Assembly (NCBI RefSeq): GCF_018613415.1
Contig: NZ_JAGGQG010000002.1
Span: forward strand, 1-64,000
DNA from: Bacillus sp. ISL-18
GTDB taxonomy: Bacteria; Bacillota; Bacilli; Bacillales; Cytobacillaceae
Reading direction: 5' to 3'
Length of the DNA: 64,000 nt
Within the stretch, counting starts at the first letter, position 1; every line of letters begins with the position of its first letter. Position numbers and translations under genes: made by a program. The notes below the pieces were generated by a model that worked only from the letters and a program-made list of their open reading frames with translations, ran no database searches and had not been told where the DNA came from. Positions 62,659 through 64,000 of this stretch are shown in pieces.

Positions 62659-64000
62659 ATGAACATAGAAGATCGGAAGAAGCTTGAAAGAGCCATAAGT
62701 GAAATTACTGAAATTGCCACTGGTTTTGGACTGGATTTTTATCCAATGCGTTATGAAATTTGTCCAGCTGAAATTATTTATACATTTGGTGCTTATGGTA
62801 TGCCAACACGATTTTCTCATTGGAGCTTTGGAAAGCAATTTCACAAAATGAAACTGCACTATGACTTAGGGCTAAGTAAAATTTATGAGCTCGTTATAAA
62901 CTCAAACCCTTGTTATGCATTCTTGCTTGATTCAAACACCCTGATACAAAATAAGTTAATTGTTGCACACGTGTTGGCTCACTGTGATTTCTTTAAAAAT
63001 AATGTCCGTTTTCAAAATACCAAGCGGGATATGGTGGAAAGCATGGCGGCTACTGCTGAACGAATCCATAAATATGAGATTCAATATGGGAAAAAGGAAG
63101 TCGAAACCTTTTTAGATGCCATCCTGGCGATTGATGAACATATTGATCCTTCGCTTATGCGGCCAAAGCTTTCTTGGTCCATTGGCGATGATGAGGAGGA
63201 CGAAGAATTAGATCCCATTGCTGTAACGCCTTACGATGATCTCTGGAAACTGGACGAAAAAGATCAAAAGGTAAACCATCAACCGAAGAAAAAGAAATTC
63301 CCGCCACGGCCTGAAAAGGATCTTTTGTTATTTATTGAAACTTACTCTAGAGAGTTGGAAGATTGGCAGAGGGATATCTTAACGATGATGCGTGAGGAAA
63401 TGCTTTACTTCTGGCCGCAGCTTGAAACGAAAATCATGAATGAAGGCTGGGCTTCCTTTTGGCATCAACGAATCTTAAGGGAACTGGACTTAACTAGTGG
63501 TGAAGCAATTGAATTTGCCAAGTTGAATGCTGGGGTTGTCCAACCATCAAAAACGGGAATAAACCCTTATTATCTGGGTATTAAAATTTTTGAGGATATC
63601 GAAGAGCGATATAATAATCCAACAGAGGAAATGAAACGAAGAGGAGTTCAACCCGGATCAGGCAGGGAAAAAATGTTTGAAGTTCGTGAAGTGGAATCAG
63701 ATATTTCCTTCCTGCGTAATTACTTAAATAAGGACCTTGTTATGAGAGAAGATATGTATCTTTTCCAAAAGCAAGGGAGGGATTACAAAGTCGTTGATAA
63801 AGAGTGGGAGCATATTCGAGATCAACTAGTAAATATGCGGGTTAACGGAGGATTTCCATATATTACTGTTAATGATGGCGACTTCTTGAAAAATGGTGAA
63901 CTATACTTAAAGCACTGGTATGAAGGTGTCGAATTAGATGTGAAATACCTTGAAAAAGTACTTCCCTACATTCACCAGCTTTGGGGCAGACCGGTTCATA
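62659..64000 (+). CDS. spoVR: stage V sporulation protein R-family protein (3' end outside window)
   Basis: 447 codons of an open frame that continues past the window. The SpoVR family pattern is clear: [47 protein letters not shown] and [12 protein letters not shown] at the start, and [13 protein letters not shown] at the edge. It is required for spore cortex formation in B. subtilis; biochemical function unsettled. Partner genes prkA and yhbH are 50 kb upstream. RBS GGGGGAGTGAGG. Confidence 0.93.
   Translation, partial: MNIEDRKKLERAISEITEIATGFGLDFYPMRYEICPAEIIYTFGAYGMPTRFSHWSFGKQFHKMKLHYDLGLSKIYELVINSNPCYAFLLDSNTLIQNKLIVAHVLAHCDFFKNNVRFQNTKRDMVESMAATAERIHKYEIQYGKKEVETFLDAILAIDEHIDPSLMRPKLSWSIGDDEEDEELDPIAVTPYDDLWKLDEKDQKVNHQPKKKKFPPRPEKDLLLFIETYSRELEDWQRDILTMMREEMLYFWPQLETKIMNEGWASFWHQRILRELDLTSGEAIEFAKLNAGVVQPSKTGINPYYLGIKIFEDIEERYNNPTEEMKRRGVQPGSGREKMFEVREVESDISFLRNYLNKDLVMREDMYLFQKQGRDYKVVDKEWEHIRDQLVNMRVNGGFPYITVNDGDFLKNGELYLKHWYEGVELDVKYLEKVLPYIHQLWGRPVH

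Overview
The window is a low-GC Firmicutes chromosome segment, almost certainly Bacillaceae and close to Neobacillus/Bacillus. The evidence is a 5S rRNA followed by sixteen tRNA genes in the same order as the B. subtilis trnD cluster, strong GGAGG ribosome binding sites with many TTG/GTG starts, sporulation genes (prkA, yhbH, a spoVR cut by the window edge), yhcT/yhcU/pgcA/yhdB-type genes, and GC-rich intergenic repeats of a kind common in Bacillus. I ran no database search; names rest on recognised motifs and protein sequences.

Layout. 1-2.7 kb: 5S rRNA and tRNA operon, in which two tRNA genes (fMet, Thr) are each preceded by a copy of their own 5' end fused to a related, structured ~126-nt element, then a lone tRNA-Gly. 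2.1-3.3 kb: two non-coding hairpin arrays with a period near 51 bp. 3.4-12.5 kb: housekeeping and sporulation genes (B3/B4 protein, queG, amidase, trmL, nfrA, prkA, yhbH, CAP lipoprotein). 12.5-16.3 kb: a sensor kinase and a diguanylate cyclase, both with a multi-pass membrane sensor, and an azoreductase. 16.4-38.3 kb: a large sugar-acid catabolic island. 38.5-46.7 kb: transporters, a 5'-nucleotidase-like protein, deoR-deoC-xapX, proC. 46.9-54.3 kb: a putative c-di-GMP-linked exopolysaccharide operon. 54.3-64 kb: YitT-like protein, phosphate transporter and its PhoU-like partner, small stress membrane protein, pseudouridine synthase, yhcU, pgcA, yhdB, a zinc carboxypeptidase and spoVR (partial).

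The most interesting system is the 16.4-38.3 kb island. It encodes two GPH-type sugar symporters, UxaC, 6-phosphogluconate dehydrogenase, a LarA-family nickel enzyme, an SDR dehydrogenase resembling the Bacillus UxuB type, a GntK-like gluconokinase, and LarE, LarB and LarC for the nickel-pincer cofactor. Read together they suggest a hexuronate route: glucuronate -> fructuronate (UxaC) -> mannonate (SDR) -> gluconate (nickel-dependent C2 epimerisation by the LarA homologue) -> 6-phosphogluconate (GntK) -> ribulose 5-phosphate (Gnd). This would bypass mannonate dehydratase and the KDG kinase/aldolase steps, none of which are in the window. Four transcription units (both symporters, uxaC, larA) carry a near-perfect palindromic operator just downstream of a sigma-A promoter, matching two paralogous ROK repressors, and all four share a further untranslated-leader motif. 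An AraC-controlled operon of two Gfo/Idh/MocA dehydrogenases and two TIM-barrel isomerase/epimerase proteins lies in the middle and may feed the route. The LarC here ends after its N-terminal half and carries a very large histidine tract.

A third hairpin array (19.9-20.7 kb) has an exact 52-bp period and a three-unit higher-order pattern; together with the arrays at 2.1-3.3 kb it suggests one architectural family with different hairpin sequences.
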